From Sporopachydermia quercuum (lineage: Eukaryota > Ascomycota > Sporopachydermiomycetes > Sporopachydermiales > Sporopachydermiaceae), in assembly GCA_001599295.1 (NCBI GenBank), contig BCGN01000005.1, positions 1,421,631 to 1,485,630 of the forward strand: 64,000 nucleotides of DNA. The letters are read 5' to 3'. Below, piece after piece: positions 34,949 to 45,425 of the stretch. The position numbers and the translations under genes are program-made. Positions within the stretch are counted from its first letter, which is position 1. Every line of letters starts with the position of its first letter. The notes beneath the pieces are model-generated. The model saw nothing but the letters and a program-made list of their open reading frames with translations. It did no database searches and had not been told where the DNA came from.

Positions 34949-36538
34949 TGCTGGATAAAATGAGATGTGATTTATGCTTCAAAGCTTCATACTCTGTGAG
35001 AGATTCGGAAGAACGAATGGTGCAGGAAAATGAGGTAAATGGTTATGTAAATGGTGATTTGAATGTTCTTGTAGTGCTTAAATATGAGTAAATTGATTGA
35101 AGACTTAGCCGATTTTATGTTGAAATTTAGATATTTTAATCCTTATAGTAGTGAATAGTTCTGTTTACTGTCATTGTTAGTAATAGTAATAGTAATAGTA
35201 ATAGTAATAGTAATAATCAATGAACCATTGAACCGCAATAACTGCTAGGCTTGCTAGTCGTAATCATAATGTAGCATATCATCACAACGGTAATAGTAGA
35301 AGCATATCTAGTAATACCAACAGGATCAACAAACCACAATAATAAAGTGAAATAACAACAATTATACATACCTAGAGATAGCTATTCAGTATCAGCAACT
35401 ACAATCAATCACAGTATATCGACTTTAATGTCTGATCGTTCTGTAGTGTCTGTTCTTCCGATCAAACATATCACTAAATTAGCGAGCAACCAACAACCAA
35501 ATTAACTGATGATAATGCAGTTATTGTTGACAATATTTCATATTTTTTGTTCTATTTATTTGTTGCTGTTACCAATGAAAATCTTTTAGTTTTAAGAGCC
35601 GTTCCGTTGTTGATACTGTTACAATTGATTGATGTACTAGTGATGCACTGATTGATAGAACGCAGCAAATCAGGATCAATAGTACTGTCAACAATAAAGG
35701 AAATAAGTAGTAATAATATCAATATCAGTACTATTATGATTATTATTATTCAAATCGTTATTATATATATAGTGAGAGCTAGGATCAGAAGTCTGTGTGG
35801 AGAGAAGAGAAGGAGAATATAAGGATTGAGTTCTCTATTGTAGTAGCACAAAGGCAATGTCTCAAAAGAGGGTATTCTGTTGCCNTAAAATACTATACAT
35901 GAATGAATGAATATATGGGTACTTTGATTGTGGAAGTTGATTGATGTTTTTGTACGTGATTTTGAATGAATTACAAGAATAACAAAAGAGTATTTGTATG
36001 AGCATTGAATTGACATCGTACAAATATCATGACTGTGTAGTACAGAGAAGGTAACTATTTCTAGGCGGCAGATACAATCAAGGCTAAGACGACTAGTGTT
36101 ACTTGCTATCGTTGTAGAATAGAACCTGTGAATACTCTACCCTGTTATAGCATGAACTAAAGAATTAATGAACAGCTGAGCTCATGAAAATAATCAACTA
36201 ATTGCTGATAGTGAAAGGACAGTCCGTTGGGATTATATCGACTAGAAACTACTTGACGAACTAGCNGCAGACGACATAAAAGCAACAACATTTCATATAA
36301 CTCCAGGTAGGTCAATTGCTGCATACAGAGTGATTTCTTGGATGATTACTACTATTGTACTATTCAGAGTGAATAACATCTACTGAAGATTGTTTTGTTT
36401 CTTGGCTATAAACCATTAAGGATCTCATTACGTGCTCTGTATTGACAGCAAGCAAGTAAACAGTTCATCTGCAAACATAGGGTCAAAAGTACAACATTCA
36501 ACCAATACNTATTTATTCATCCTCATACATCATACATC
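34949..36538. other. Divergent promoter region, MED13 and ROG1
   Basis: About 1.6 kb, AT-rich and repetitive, with trinucleotide-like TAG/TAA tracts and no supported gene. Single N bases at several places show uncertain assembly. Confidence 0.45.
35178..35213. repeat. (TAGTAA)n microsatellite
   Basis: About six tandem copies of a TAGTAA hexamer in the MED13/ROG1 intergenic region. Confidence 0.85.
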
Positions 36539-38998
36539 ATGCCTGAGAACAATTTACTGTTCAGAGATCGACAATCCCTATTGTTTGGCGAAACGAGTCG
36601 TTATGAATTCACAATCAGTTCGTTTGAATTTGCTGACGATGCGCCGGTACCAGCATCCATATGGATTAAAGTGAAAAACGTCGAGAACGTTCTTCTGCGC
36701 AGTGTGTATGCTGTTGGACCCTATTCTCTGTATGTCAGTATCACACCTGAAGGCTATGAAGAACATAGGTTAGTAGAAAATCCTTGTGAAAGGCCTGTAT
36801 TTAAGAACGATATAAAGGCAAACAATGCTATTTATCACGAGTTGAAGATACCTTTTGCAAATCATGAGAATGTGATTTCAAATGGCGACACCAACAGTAC
36901 TGATATCGATACTAATACTGATACCAATACTGATACTACCACTAATGCCAATACTAATACTAAAACTGATAGCACGAACACGCCTGCAAAACCTATGAAA
37001 ACACCCCAAACATTTTCTTGGTCTATCGACATAACTTCTAATGTCGTCATAGGTCCTGGGGCCAAAGTTGCTTACGACATATCAATAGCTCTATGTAAAC
37101 CAACTCTCAAACATCTTGGTAAAGTCCATTCTCTGTCAAAGCTATTCAAACTTCCTTTCGTCAATCAGAACAACATTATATCCTATACGCGGTTAACATC
37201 TCAAGAGTTATGGAATTTTCCCCCTGTTGAGCCTTCCGAACCTGTGCATCTAATAGTGCTTACTCATGGTATTTATTCAAATCTATACTCTGACCAGCTG
37301 TACTTGAAAGATCGATTAGAAGAGAATGCACGGAGGAACCATCAAAATGTTATTGTCAGAGGCTACGCGAAAAACGCCGGTGAGACTGAGCGTGGTATTA
37401 AATATCTAGGAACAAATGTAGGCCGCTGGCTATATAAGCTGCTTGAGGAAAGGGAATATGACATCCAGGAGATTTCATTTATTGGTCATTCATTAGGAGG
37501 GTTGGTTCAATGCTATGCTATCAATGAGCTGCTGCATAAAGACCCAAAGGTGTTCTCACGGATTAAACCAAAACGGTTTATAACTCTGGCAAGCCCTTTG
37601 CTGGGTATTTCTAACGAGAACCCAGCATATGTCAACCTGGCCTTGAATTTTGGAGTTATGGGTAAATCAGGGGCAGATCTGGCCTTGGCGGGTAATATCC
37701 CAGCTCTGAGCGTTCCTGATGGCGAGAAAACAATTAAAATCAACTCATCCATAGTGGAATGGCTGCCCAATAGTAAATTGCATGAAGTGTTGAAGCTGTT
37801 TGATAGTAGAACCTGTTATGCCAATATAATCAATGATGGAATAGTACCATTGAGAACGTCAGCATTGCTATATCTCGATTGGAGACAGATTAGCAAAGTG
37901 TTGGAGATTCAGAAGCAGAATATGCTAGCACCAAGAAAATCGGGTAGCAATGATGGTTCTATTGGAAGTGGCCCTGGAAGCTCTGGTAGTATTCAGACAA
38001 AACAAGGACTAGCAGAAGCACCATTAGAACCAGAACCAGCTAAGGGAAACGAAAACAGTACTACTATTTTCTCGCTGTCGAATCTCTTTTATCCTTTCCA
38101 AAGGCTATCTAAACCAAAGGGCAATGCGGGTGGAAGAATAAAAGGTAGGAAGCATCGTATCAAGAAAATCTACAGACGAAGCCAAATAAAAGCACATGCG
38201 GTTGCCAGCGGAGTTCGGAAAGGCATGTTGCACGAAGAGAGGAAAAGCGGACATGATTCAACTACCAGTCAGGAAGCCCAACCGAAATCAAAAGTAGGAT
38301 GCCCTGAGCAAGACAAAGATGAAGATGAAGAGGAGGAGCTCTCATTAGATGATTCCNAGTCCCCAGAAACACTTTCAAAGGAGTTAGAGGATCAGGAAAC
38401 GTACTCAATTCCTCCTAGAGCAAATGCTATTACTTCCGTGTCAAAAGTGCTTGTTTCTCCTGTTGCTTCATTGGAATTCATATGGGATCCCACCAAAAGA
38501 CCCAAAACTGTGCTTCACGACAGAGTGTATTATTCAAACGAGATCCCACCTCCAGTTCTAAGACGGAAATCCAAGAGCTTTCTATCCTTTTCCAGCTCTT
38601 TCTCTAATACCTTGTCCAATACATTATCCAGCGGTAGCAATTCCAGTGTTAATGTTAATGGTAGTACTAACCCTAATGTTATTAGTGATAATGTCGGAAA
38701 CAGTACTCGAGCTGGAGACCAGGAAAACGGAAAAGCTAGTTCTGGCCTAACTAATAATGCTAGTAATGGAAAAGGAAAGACCGGAAACGATGGTGAAAAT
38801 AGCAATAAAGAGGAAATGGTAGATACGTCTAAAACAGAAGAGAAACTAGCAAGACAGTGGCATAAGGATATGACATGGAGGAAAGTGTTAGTTAGACTAG
38901 AACCAGATGCTCACAATAACATCACAGTTCGTAGAAGGTATACTAATGCCTACGGATGGTCTGTTATTGATCATTTGATAGAAGCACATTTTTCTTGA
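36539..38998 (+). CDS. ROG1: Rog1-like putative lipase (DUF676 alpha/beta hydrolase)
   Basis: 819-residue serine hydrolase of the Rog1/YDL109C family; S. cerevisiae Rog1 acts as a monoacylglycerol lipase. An N-terminal beta-rich domain (about 1-215) includes FSWSIDITSNVVIGPGAKVAYDI. The DUF676 domain (about 235-450) follows, with HLIVLTHGIYSN, the nucleophile elbow ISFIGHSLGGLVQ (Ser318 in GHSLGG), TLASPLLG, and a likely catalytic Asp/His region around NIINDGIVPLRTS. The tail has a basic linker, an acidic run and Ser/Asn-rich low complexity before a conserved-looking end, WRKVLVRLEPDAHNNI then GWSVIDHLIEAHF. An Asn/Thr/Asp-rich insert lies near residues 117-145. Single exon with an ATG at 36539 after a CAT-rich leader. 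One N falls in the acidic region. Confidence 0.92.
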   Translation: MPENNLLFRDRQSLLFGETSRYEFTISSFEFADDAPVPASIWIKVKNVENVLLRSVYAVGPYSLYVSITPEGYEEHRLVENPCERPVFKNDIKANNAIYHELKIPFANHENVISNGDTNSTDIDTNTDTNTDTTTNANTNTKTDSTNTPAKPMKTPQTFSWSIDITSNVVIGPGAKVAYDISIALCKPTLKHLGKVHSLSKLFKLPFVNQNNIISYTRLTSQELWNFPPVEPSEPVHLIVLTHGIYSNLYSDQLYLKDRLEENARRNHQNVIVRGYAKNAGETERGIKYLGTNVGRWLYKLLEEREYDIQEISFIGHSLGGLVQCYAINELLHKDPKVFSRIKPKRFITLASPLLGISNENPAYVNLALNFGVMGKSGADLALAGNIPALSVPDGEKTIKINSSIVEWLPNSKLHEVLKLFDSRTCYANIINDGIVPLRTSALLYLDWRQISKVLEIQKQNMLAPRKSGSNDGSIGSGPGSSGSIQTKQGLAEAPLEPEPAKGNENSTTIFSLSNLFYPFQRLSKPKGNAGGRIKGRKHRIKKIYRRSQIKAHAVASGVRKGMLHEERKSGHDSTTSQEAQPKSKVGCPEQDKDEDEEEELSLDDSXSPETLSKELEDQETYSIPPRANAITSVSKVLVSPVASLEFIWDPTKRPKTVLHDRVYYSNEIPPPVLRRKSKSFLSFSSSFSNTLSNTLSSGSNSSVNVNGSTNPNVISDNVGNSTRAGDQENGKASSGLTNNASNGKGKTGNDGENSNKEEMVDTSKTEEKLARQWHKDMTWRKVLVRLEPDAHNNITVRRRYTNAYGWSVIDHLIEAHFS

Positions 38999-39483
38999 TG
39001 ATCGGTAGCTACTGCAACGTATAACCAACAGTTTAGTAATAGCAGCATGGTTTTATTGTGCCCTATTATTTGGTTGATAGAACCCTACAGAAATTATAAA
39101 ANCATGCCCGGAATAGATAGAGAATACGAAAAAACTTCAACTGATAAAGCAATTGATAAAGCAAGTGTTGTTATCTGTGTCAAGGAATGATTACGTGATC
39201 TATTGAGTAGTTTGCTACAAGATCACGTAAGCTCTTTTTGTAACTCTTTAATGATTATGTAATCGCAATTATCTCATACTTCTTTTCATCTTCTCCGTTA
39301 TGAAATCAATTGATCAATGGAAATTAATTAATCATTTAAAACGAATAAACACAGCTTAGAAAAAGTACTTGTATTTATAACGAACGTCACTAGTTTTCCA
39401 GTATTTTAACTNTTATTACTCTTATTAAACGGNGTTCCCTGATCCAGTAGTTATTCATATCATAACAGCAACAACAGTGAATC
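38999..39483. other. Spacer between ROG1 and PPIL3 cyclophilin
   Basis: 485 bases, same-strand genes. It contains the inverted repeat listed separately and no gene. Confidence 0.4.
39191..39230. repeat. Inverted repeat with two opposed TCACGTAA-type sites
   Basis: An 11-bp perfect inverted repeat, arms TTACGTGATCT (39191-39201) and AGATCACGTAA (39220-39230), with an 18-base spacer. Each arm carries a TTACGTGA half resembling bZIP or bHLH targets. It lies 250 bp upstream of the PPIL3 start and 190 bp after the ROG1 stop, so either a paired operator or a transcript-end hairpin is possible. Confidence 0.6.
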
Positions 39484-40847
39484 ATGTCAGTAACCGTAAG
39501 TATCATACATTTTTCAGTGTTATCAGCAGTTTTTCATGCTCTTATTCAAATAAACAGATAAAGAAGGCTCTATTTTGTTCAGATTACTATTGCTGCTGTT
39601 ACTGATGTTGCTGTTTGTGTTGTTTTTGCTGCAAAGAACATAAAAACAAGATCATTAACTGCAGTCAGTGACCGTTCATCCATACTTATCCAACTTTCTT
39701 TGCTTGCCATCTACAATTTCTTATTACTATAACTACGATACTAGCAACTATTACCTTTATTTTTTTATTTGATTATCTAGCTTCATACTGATATTGGTGA
39801 CATAAAAATCGAGCTTTTCTGTGAATACTGTCCTAAGACATGCGAAGTAAGTATAATAAATACTGGAATACTAGACTGGAATACTATGATCCTAGAAAAG
39901 ACTATTACTAACTGGAAAGAATTTTCTTGGACATTGCGCCAAAGCAACGTATTCTGATACAAAAGTTGTGAGAAATATAAAAGGGTTCATGGTTCAAATG
40001 GGTGATCCTACAAATAAAGGCAAAGGTGGAGAAAGTATCTGGGGTGGATATATAGATGATGAGATAAGACCTTCAATAAGGCATAGCAAAAGGGTAAGAA
40101 GCAGTTTATTCGTGCAATTGTTGATATTTGCTGATATTAAATGATATGAAGACAATATGAGCAAGAGAGATGGCAGTTCAATGCACCGTTGTAGGGGAAT
40201 GATCTAGGCCAAAGAAATAGCGTTCAATGGCTAACTACCAGGTGGCTTGATTAATTGAAGTTGAATATTATGATGCCTTTTCTATTGGAGAAATGAGACG
40301 AGAGATGTATTGAGAATTAATATTACACTAGTCTGATGAGCTATTGGATGGTCGATACTAATTGGAATACTGATGTCTATGAGCTTACCATTAGGACTAT
40401 CTTCAGCTAATTGTCGAACTGACAAAGCAATAGATTTTGATCAACCAAATAGATACTTAATTTCGTACTAACTTTCAATTTATAGGGAATTGTATCTATG
40501 GCAAATTCAGGCCCAAATACTAATGGCAGTCAATTCTTTATTGTAAGTAATAGTTCACTACTGTTTTTTTTTCTCACATAAAGTGTCAGTGGATATATCT
40601 ACTAATACTGAAATTCTACTAGACATATGATAAACAAGTATCACTGGATGGAAAATATACAATAATTGGCAAGGTGATATGGGATGGAAATAGGGAATCA
40701 GAAATAGGTAAACCAGGAAATGAAGTATCGACGTTAGATAAATTAGAAGCTGTTGAGGTAGATAAGAAGTATCGTCCTAAGGAAGCAATTTACATTAGAG
40801 ACGTGACGATTCATTCTAATCCAATAGCTGAAAACAAGCGATCATAA
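39484..40847 (+). CDS. PPIL3: Peptidyl-prolyl cis-trans isomerase, PPIL3-type cyclophilin, five exons
   Basis: 177-residue single-domain cyclophilin. Exons: 39484-39495 (only MSVT), 39781-39846, 39920-40093, 40486-40542 and 40623-40847. Introns of 285, 73, 392 and 80 nt all have GTAAGT or GTAAGA donors and TAG/AAG acceptors, mostly with CTAAC or CTAAT branch points, and all are phase 0. The protein starts MSVTLHTDIGDIKIELFCE and contains RNIKGFMVQMGDPTNKGKGG, SIWGGYIDDE, and GIVSMANSGPNTNGSQFFIT, the usual PPIL3 signatures. The active-site phenylalanine/glutamine set (F-x-x-Q of FMVQ, and QFF) is present. A short insert (about residues 126-140, DGNRESEIGKPG) is unusual. PPIL3 homologues associate with the spliceosome; S. 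cerevisiae lacks one. Confidence 0.95.
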
Positions 40848-41542
40848 TTATATAGTAGTAATATGGTAATGATAGTAGAGGTCACACTTATGATGACCTT
40901 CGAATAAGAATTATTACAGGTATCAACTGAGCAGCAATTCTAAAACCTATGCCAAGCTTGACACACTATTCTCTGTTCATATATACCAGAGAGGGACTCA
41001 TGATAATCGATCTTTATTTATTTANGGTCCCAAATCATTCTATGATTCTTTGATATTTCTTGTTTCTCAGTAAATGAAAACATGGCTACTATTTGTTGTT
41101 TGATTAAGGCTCCATACTCGAGTGATTTCCAAAACATGCATTCAAACATTACTTTCCAAACTATTGAAGAAAGGTCCTATTGATTCGGTTTATCGACTTA
41201 TTGCTTAATTAGTTGCTTTATTAGTTGCTTTATCATTGAACGTTTAGTTAGTTTATTTATTGCTCTTTGGTAGCATTAAAAGTTNNNNNNTNGTTTATTG
41301 TTTGATTGTTGAGTTATATATACATAGATAGTTTAAAAGGAGACTAGTTGATAACATGAGTATGGTGCATGATGAAGATAGAATTGAAAGAATGCTTTCT
41401 GTCATTGAATAACTTATTATCAGTAGTATTAATATTACTAACAATTGTAATAATAATGCTAATGGTGGAGCAATCATTCAAATAGGAATAAGCTGAACTG
41501 GGTTCCTCCCTTCCTTCTTCATACTATAACATTGAAATCACT
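40848..41542. other. Convergent spacer PPIL3/MRPL39, with an N run
   Basis: 695 bases, AT-rich, no gene. Ns at 41285-41290 and 41292 mark a small sequence gap. Confidence 0.45.
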
Positions 41543-42047
41543 TTAGTTACCAGGGCCTCCAGCACCTCTTCTCTTCTTTGACTCTTTGAATAAAACATGT
41601 CGTTTCACTGTGCTTGGTTAGTGATTTGCTATTCAGCTGTATCATACCACATTTCTGTAGTACTACACTGCTTATGGCCAATTACACAGTAGCAGATCCA
41701 AAAGATTGCAGGTGTCTTCTATCTAAACTGAGAAGAGAATATCAATTAAAGCATAAAACAATCTCTAGTGTGATTTCCTGATAATCTGCTAAAATAAATA
41801 AATGGACATGCACTCAGATAANCTACGTACCAACAGGATCGTATCTAATTTGAGTCATCACAGGAGCTGTTCTTCTTCTAAGAACGGTTCTTGAGAATCC
41901 AGTTTTCGCTGTTGATACCAGTGTGATGACTGTNGTTCTAGCTTTTTCCTCTATAAAAACTGTTAGCAATGCTTTCCTAAGATAAATGAATGAGTAAAAG
42001 AATGATTGTAGATGTCTACAATACCTATGAGTTTACTTACTGGCCAT
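41543..42047 (-). CDS. MRPL39: Mitochondrial ribosomal protein bL33m, three exons
   Basis: 63-residue mitoribosomal large-subunit protein of the bL33 family (S. cerevisiae Mrpl39, 70 residues). Exons on the minus strand: 42047-42041 (7 nt, ATG GCC A), 41950-41831 and 41607-41543. Intron 1 (90 nt) has GTAAGT, GCTAAC and ATAG; intron 2 (222 nt) has GTACGT, CACTAAC and CACAG. The join gives MAKEKARTTVITLVSTAKTG, then [21 protein letters not shown], which matches the family across both splice junctions; the VV pair at the second junction exists only after splicing. A stray N changes nothing certain. The Gly-rich tail is short. Confidence 0.95.
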
Positions 42048-42446
42048 GGTTGAGAAGTTGTAGATGGTATTTGTCACAAATAATAACGATAACACTGATA
42101 ATTAGTTCTCCCGTCTTTGTTTTCTCGATGAGTTGTTTGTATCACTTTCCACATTACAAACATCAAAGAACTTGAATCATCACCAAAGGTCCAATTTGTG
42201 ATTTGTGATATCTCTTCGTTCCAAGCAGTTTGTGACAGTAAAAAGATTTCTACACCTTTACATCTGATCTGGTCTTGTGCTATCTCCTCCAGCTTGGCTT
42301 TCAACTACANTATGATTTTAATATTACGTAATCGTATATTTTCCACTTCAACTCATCTTGCTTTTCTGCTGGTCAAAAACTCAAATAAATTAAACTATAC
42401 ATTTACACTATACATATATATAGTAACAANNCTTATTATCATTTCT
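42048..42446. other. Spacer between MRPL39 start and SPT5 stop
   Basis: About 400 bases. Short open frames on both strands cross it but look random. It should hold the MRPL39 promoter and SPT5 3' UTR. Confidence 0.4.
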
Positions 42447-45425
42447 TCAGACATCTTCGTGTCCCCAAGCTGACGGCGTTGGAGCTACTCCTGGTGTTTT
42501 AGCTTCTTCATAACCCCATCCAGTACCGCCAGGAGTGGGTGCACTTATATTATCATTTCCAGGCGGGTTGTATCGACCTCCGCCAGGCGTAGGGGCTCCT
42601 GGTGTAGGAGCTCCCGGTGTGGGAGCATTAAAGCCACCACCATAACCAGAAGGCGTAGGGGCTGCAAATGCACCTGGAGTTTTAGCTGAGCCTCCCCAAG
42701 CACTAGATCCCGATGATTTGTCTTCCCAGGGTCTTGAAGAGCCAGATGATGTGGAAGCTGAGGAATTAGGATCCCAAGCAGACCTTGAGCCGCTGGACCA
42801 TCCAGGGGTCCTGTTTCCTCCGCTACTACTTCCCCAAGCTGGAGTTCTACCCCCAGCCCCCGAATTCCAAGCTGGGGTTCTTCCACCACCACCTCCTCCC
42901 CAGGCTGGAGTTCTTCCTCCAAAAGCTGCCGGAGTACGATTTCCCGTGCCACCAGATGACCAAGCAGGAGTTCTTCCTCCACCGCCTGCACCCCATCCTG
43001 GAGTCCTTCCTCCAACACCAGAATTCCACGCAGGAGTTCTTCCGCCTGCAGAAGCCCAGGCAGGGGTCTTCCCTCCGGCAAACGGAGTGTTTGCTCCTGC
43101 CAACTTTTCATCAAATTGGGGCAATGGTCCATCCCGCGTGACTCTTGAAGGATACAGAAATAGTTCATAACTGACCTTTCTGTTTCCTGCAATATGGAAT
43201 AACAAGCTTTCCTTACTAACGGTCACCACTTTGTTCTTTGTATGTAGTTCAACCTGGGCCGTATCATCTGTAGCGTCTTTAACGATCCCTTGTAGACCTT
43301 TGTATGGTCCCTTGCAGATAGTAACGTATTGATGAATTGTTCTATCACGTCCTCCCTTTTTGTTGATTCTTGTATTTTCCCCATCTCGTTGGACATTGTT
43401 ATTGTTTCCTTGGGGCTTCATTTTGCTGATATCTGTAGTGAATCTGCTACCTTTTGCTGCCACTGTTTCCACGTTTTCTACTGGCACTACGAACACACCC
43501 ACGTTTTCAGAAATAGTTCTGTTATGGACAAAAACAAATGCTCGGTAGATATGAAGAATATTTCCTTGGCGATGTTCTCCATTAGCTTCTTTCACAGTGT
43601 CTCCCACCCGAAGTTCTACACCATTACGATCTGTAGCGAACGCATTCCGGTTACCTTTACTACCTCCAATTTTGAATGACACCGCTGATGGAGACACTTG
43701 CTTGATTTTCCCTGTTTGCGAGAGCACTGTGAACACTTCTCTTTCAACTTTGATCAAAACACCAACTTCATGGTTACCGATTTGCACTAGATCGAATAAT
43801 TCGTATTCACCCACACGGTTTGCTCCTCCAACCCCAGAAGCTTCTACTAGATAGTTGGTGAAGATGGTGAATTCTGTTTCAGTCAAATCACTTACCACTG
43901 TCACTTGATCTTTCTTAGTATCAACAACAAGACCAGTTTCGTCTTTATGTTTACCGTTGACAACTCTGACGTGATCACCTACACCAAATTTCTTCCGTAG
44001 ACTTGTAGTTGGAATATCAAGTTTTGAATCTACCAAGGGNCCTGAAGAGACAATGATAGTGATGATATCTCCAGCAGCAGATATCACGTTACCTAAAACA
44101 CCTGCCTGTTCGCCCTCAAATACTTCTACTTTATCACCAGGTTCGAAAGTGGCAGTATCAACAGCTTTCTTTAATGAGTTTGCAACTGACTGTAGGTCAA
44201 TTCCTTCTTCACCATTAGCATCGAATTTAGTCAGTTCTTCCAATGTTGGTGCTACATGTTTCGTTTCTAGGAAAGAAATTTTGAAATCTTTAAACAAAAA
44301 CCCATCTTCGTATTCATCTCCTTTATAAACAAACGAGTTAATACCTCTTCTTTGTAAGCTTCGAGAGTCATAAGTAAGAGCGTCTTGCTCTGAGAAGAGT
44401 CTTGGCTGAGGTCTATCTTTTAAGCTGTTACCACCAAAACCTCTTTTCTTTTGGCTTGATTCAGGAGCGTCTGCATCATTGGAGAATTTGCCATAATCTA
44501 AACGAGGAACCACTTTCAAACGAGCTTCTAAACCATTCTCACTCAAGTTTTCGACAATAGCAAGATCACCAGTATATTTGCCACGTTTGATACGAACATA
44601 TGTGCCTGGAACAAGTTCTACTTCGTTCTTCTTAGTAGCACGTAGCAAATCCGTGTATTCCTTGATNGGGACCATAATTTTGTCTCTTCCATACACACCA
44701 ACAAGACCTTTAATGGCTAAATCCACAGCTTCAGCTTTACGGGCTTCAATGTAGATATAACCAGTGAAACCGTCCCGTTGGAACGCAGAGAATATTTCTA
44801 ATGGATGTTTGGTGTTTTTCATATTGATACATTTTTTCATAATCAAACGAACCAGTTCTCTTTCTTTACCTGTTTTACATCGGATACCCCAAATGTTTGG
44901 ATCATTAACTGAAGGTAATAATAATCTTTGAGATACAGCATTAGAATCGCCACGGAATTTCCCAGAGACGCTTCTACCGTACTTTTCTCTGTATTCATCT
45001 GCCAAACGTTCGGCATCAATGTCAGAGATTTCTTCCCTACGACGATCAACTTCACGGTGAAGTCTGTCGTTTCTCGCATTAGCTGCTTCTTCTTCATCAT
45101 CCTCGTCGTTTTGAATGAATCCTTCTTCCTGAAGAGCGTCTTCATCTTCTTCGTCTTCGTCTTCTGAGGTGTCTACTTCGGCTTCCAATTCTACGAAACG
45201 GTTTCGAAGTCGTTTCGCTTTCTTCTTGCGCGGAGCATCTTCGTCTTCATCGTCTTCGTCTTCATCGTCTTCGTCTTCATCATCGTCATCATCTTCATCT
45301 TCAGCATAAGATCTGTGGGATTTGAGTTTGCTTAAATGGTCATTTGTTGTTTCTTCTTCGTAGTCTTCCTCGACATCTCTAATTTCGTCCTCGTCCGAAC
45401 GAAGAGCACGTTCTTCGTCAGACAT
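42447..45425 (-). CDS. SPT5: Transcription elongation factor Spt5
   Basis: 992-residue DSIF subunit that binds Spt4 and RNA polymerase II and promotes elongation, capping and chromatin transit. Order: a very acidic N-terminus (about 1-110, Asp/Glu runs), the NGN domain (about 178-268, NIWGIRCKTGKERELVRLIM on), then five KOW-like domains: VPGTYVRIKRGKYTGDLAIV, FEPGDKVEVFEGEQAGVLG, FGVGDHVRVVNGKHKDETG, LRVGDTVKEANGEHRQG and VTICKGPYKGLQGIVKD. The C-terminal region (about 785-990) carries roughly nine RTPAW-x-S/G-G repeats followed by APTPG repeats, the target of Cdk9/Bur1-type kinases. This TPAWNSG style is like fission yeast Spt5 rather than the S-[TA]-W-G-G repeats of S. cerevisiae. Single exon, ATG at 45425. 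Confidence 0.97.
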   Translation of the reverse strand: MSDEERALRSDEDEIRDVEEDYEEETTNDHLSKLKSHRSYAEDEDDDDDEDEDDEDEDDEDEDAPRKKKAKRLRNRFVELEAEVDTSEDEDEEDEDALQEEGFIQNDEDDEEEAANARNDRLHREVDRRREEISDIDAERLADEYREKYGRSVSGKFRGDSNAVSQRLLLPSVNDPNIWGIRCKTGKERELVRLIMKKCINMKNTKHPLEIFSAFQRDGFTGYIYIEARKAEAVDLAIKGLVGVYGRDKIMVXIKEYTDLLRATKKNEVELVPGTYVRIKRGKYTGDLAIVENLSENGLEARLKVVPRLDYGKFSNDADAPESSQKKRGFGGNSLKDRPQPRLFSEQDALTYDSRSLQRRGINSFVYKGDEYEDGFLFKDFKISFLETKHVAPTLEELTKFDANGEEGIDLQSVANSLKKAVDTATFEPGDKVEVFEGEQAGVLGNVISAAGDIITIIVSSXPLVDSKLDIPTTSLRKKFGVGDHVRVVNGKHKDETGLVVDTKKDQVTVVSDLTETEFTIFTNYLVEASGVGGANRVGEYELFDLVQIGNHEVGVLIKVEREVFTVLSQTGKIKQVSPSAVSFKIGGSKGNRNAFATDRNGVELRVGDTVKEANGEHRQGNILHIYRAFVFVHNRTISENVGVFVVPVENVETVAAKGSRFTTDISKMKPQGNNNNVQRDGENTRINKKGGRDRTIHQYVTICKGPYKGLQGIVKDATDDTAQVELHTKNKVVTVSKESLLFHIAGNRKVSYELFLYPSRVTRDGPLPQFDEKLAGANTPFAGGKTPAWASAGGRTPAWNSGVGGRTPGWGAGGGGRTPAWSSGGTGNRTPAAFGGRTPAWGGGGGGRTPAWNSGAGGRTPAWGSSSGGNRTPGWSSGSRSAWDPNSSASTSSGSSRPWEDKSSGSSAWGGSAKTPGAFAAPTPSGYGGGFNAPTPGAPTPGAPTPGGGRYNPPGNDNISAPTPGGTGWGYEEAKTPGVAPTPSAWGHEDV
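42780..43085 (-). repeat. SPT5 C-terminal TPAW repeats
   Basis: About nine imperfect copies of a unit with core [RK]TP[AG]W separated by Gly/Ser/Asn spacers. They encode the phosphorylatable Spt5 C-terminal repeat domain. The DNA repeats are visible on the plus strand as CAAGC[AT]GGAGTTCTTCC-like blocks. Confidence 0.85.

Noticed and set aside
42545-43192. 215-codon minus-strand frame and matching plus-strand frames across the SPT5 tail
   Set aside because: Shadows produced by the repetitive TPAW-coding DNA in other frames.
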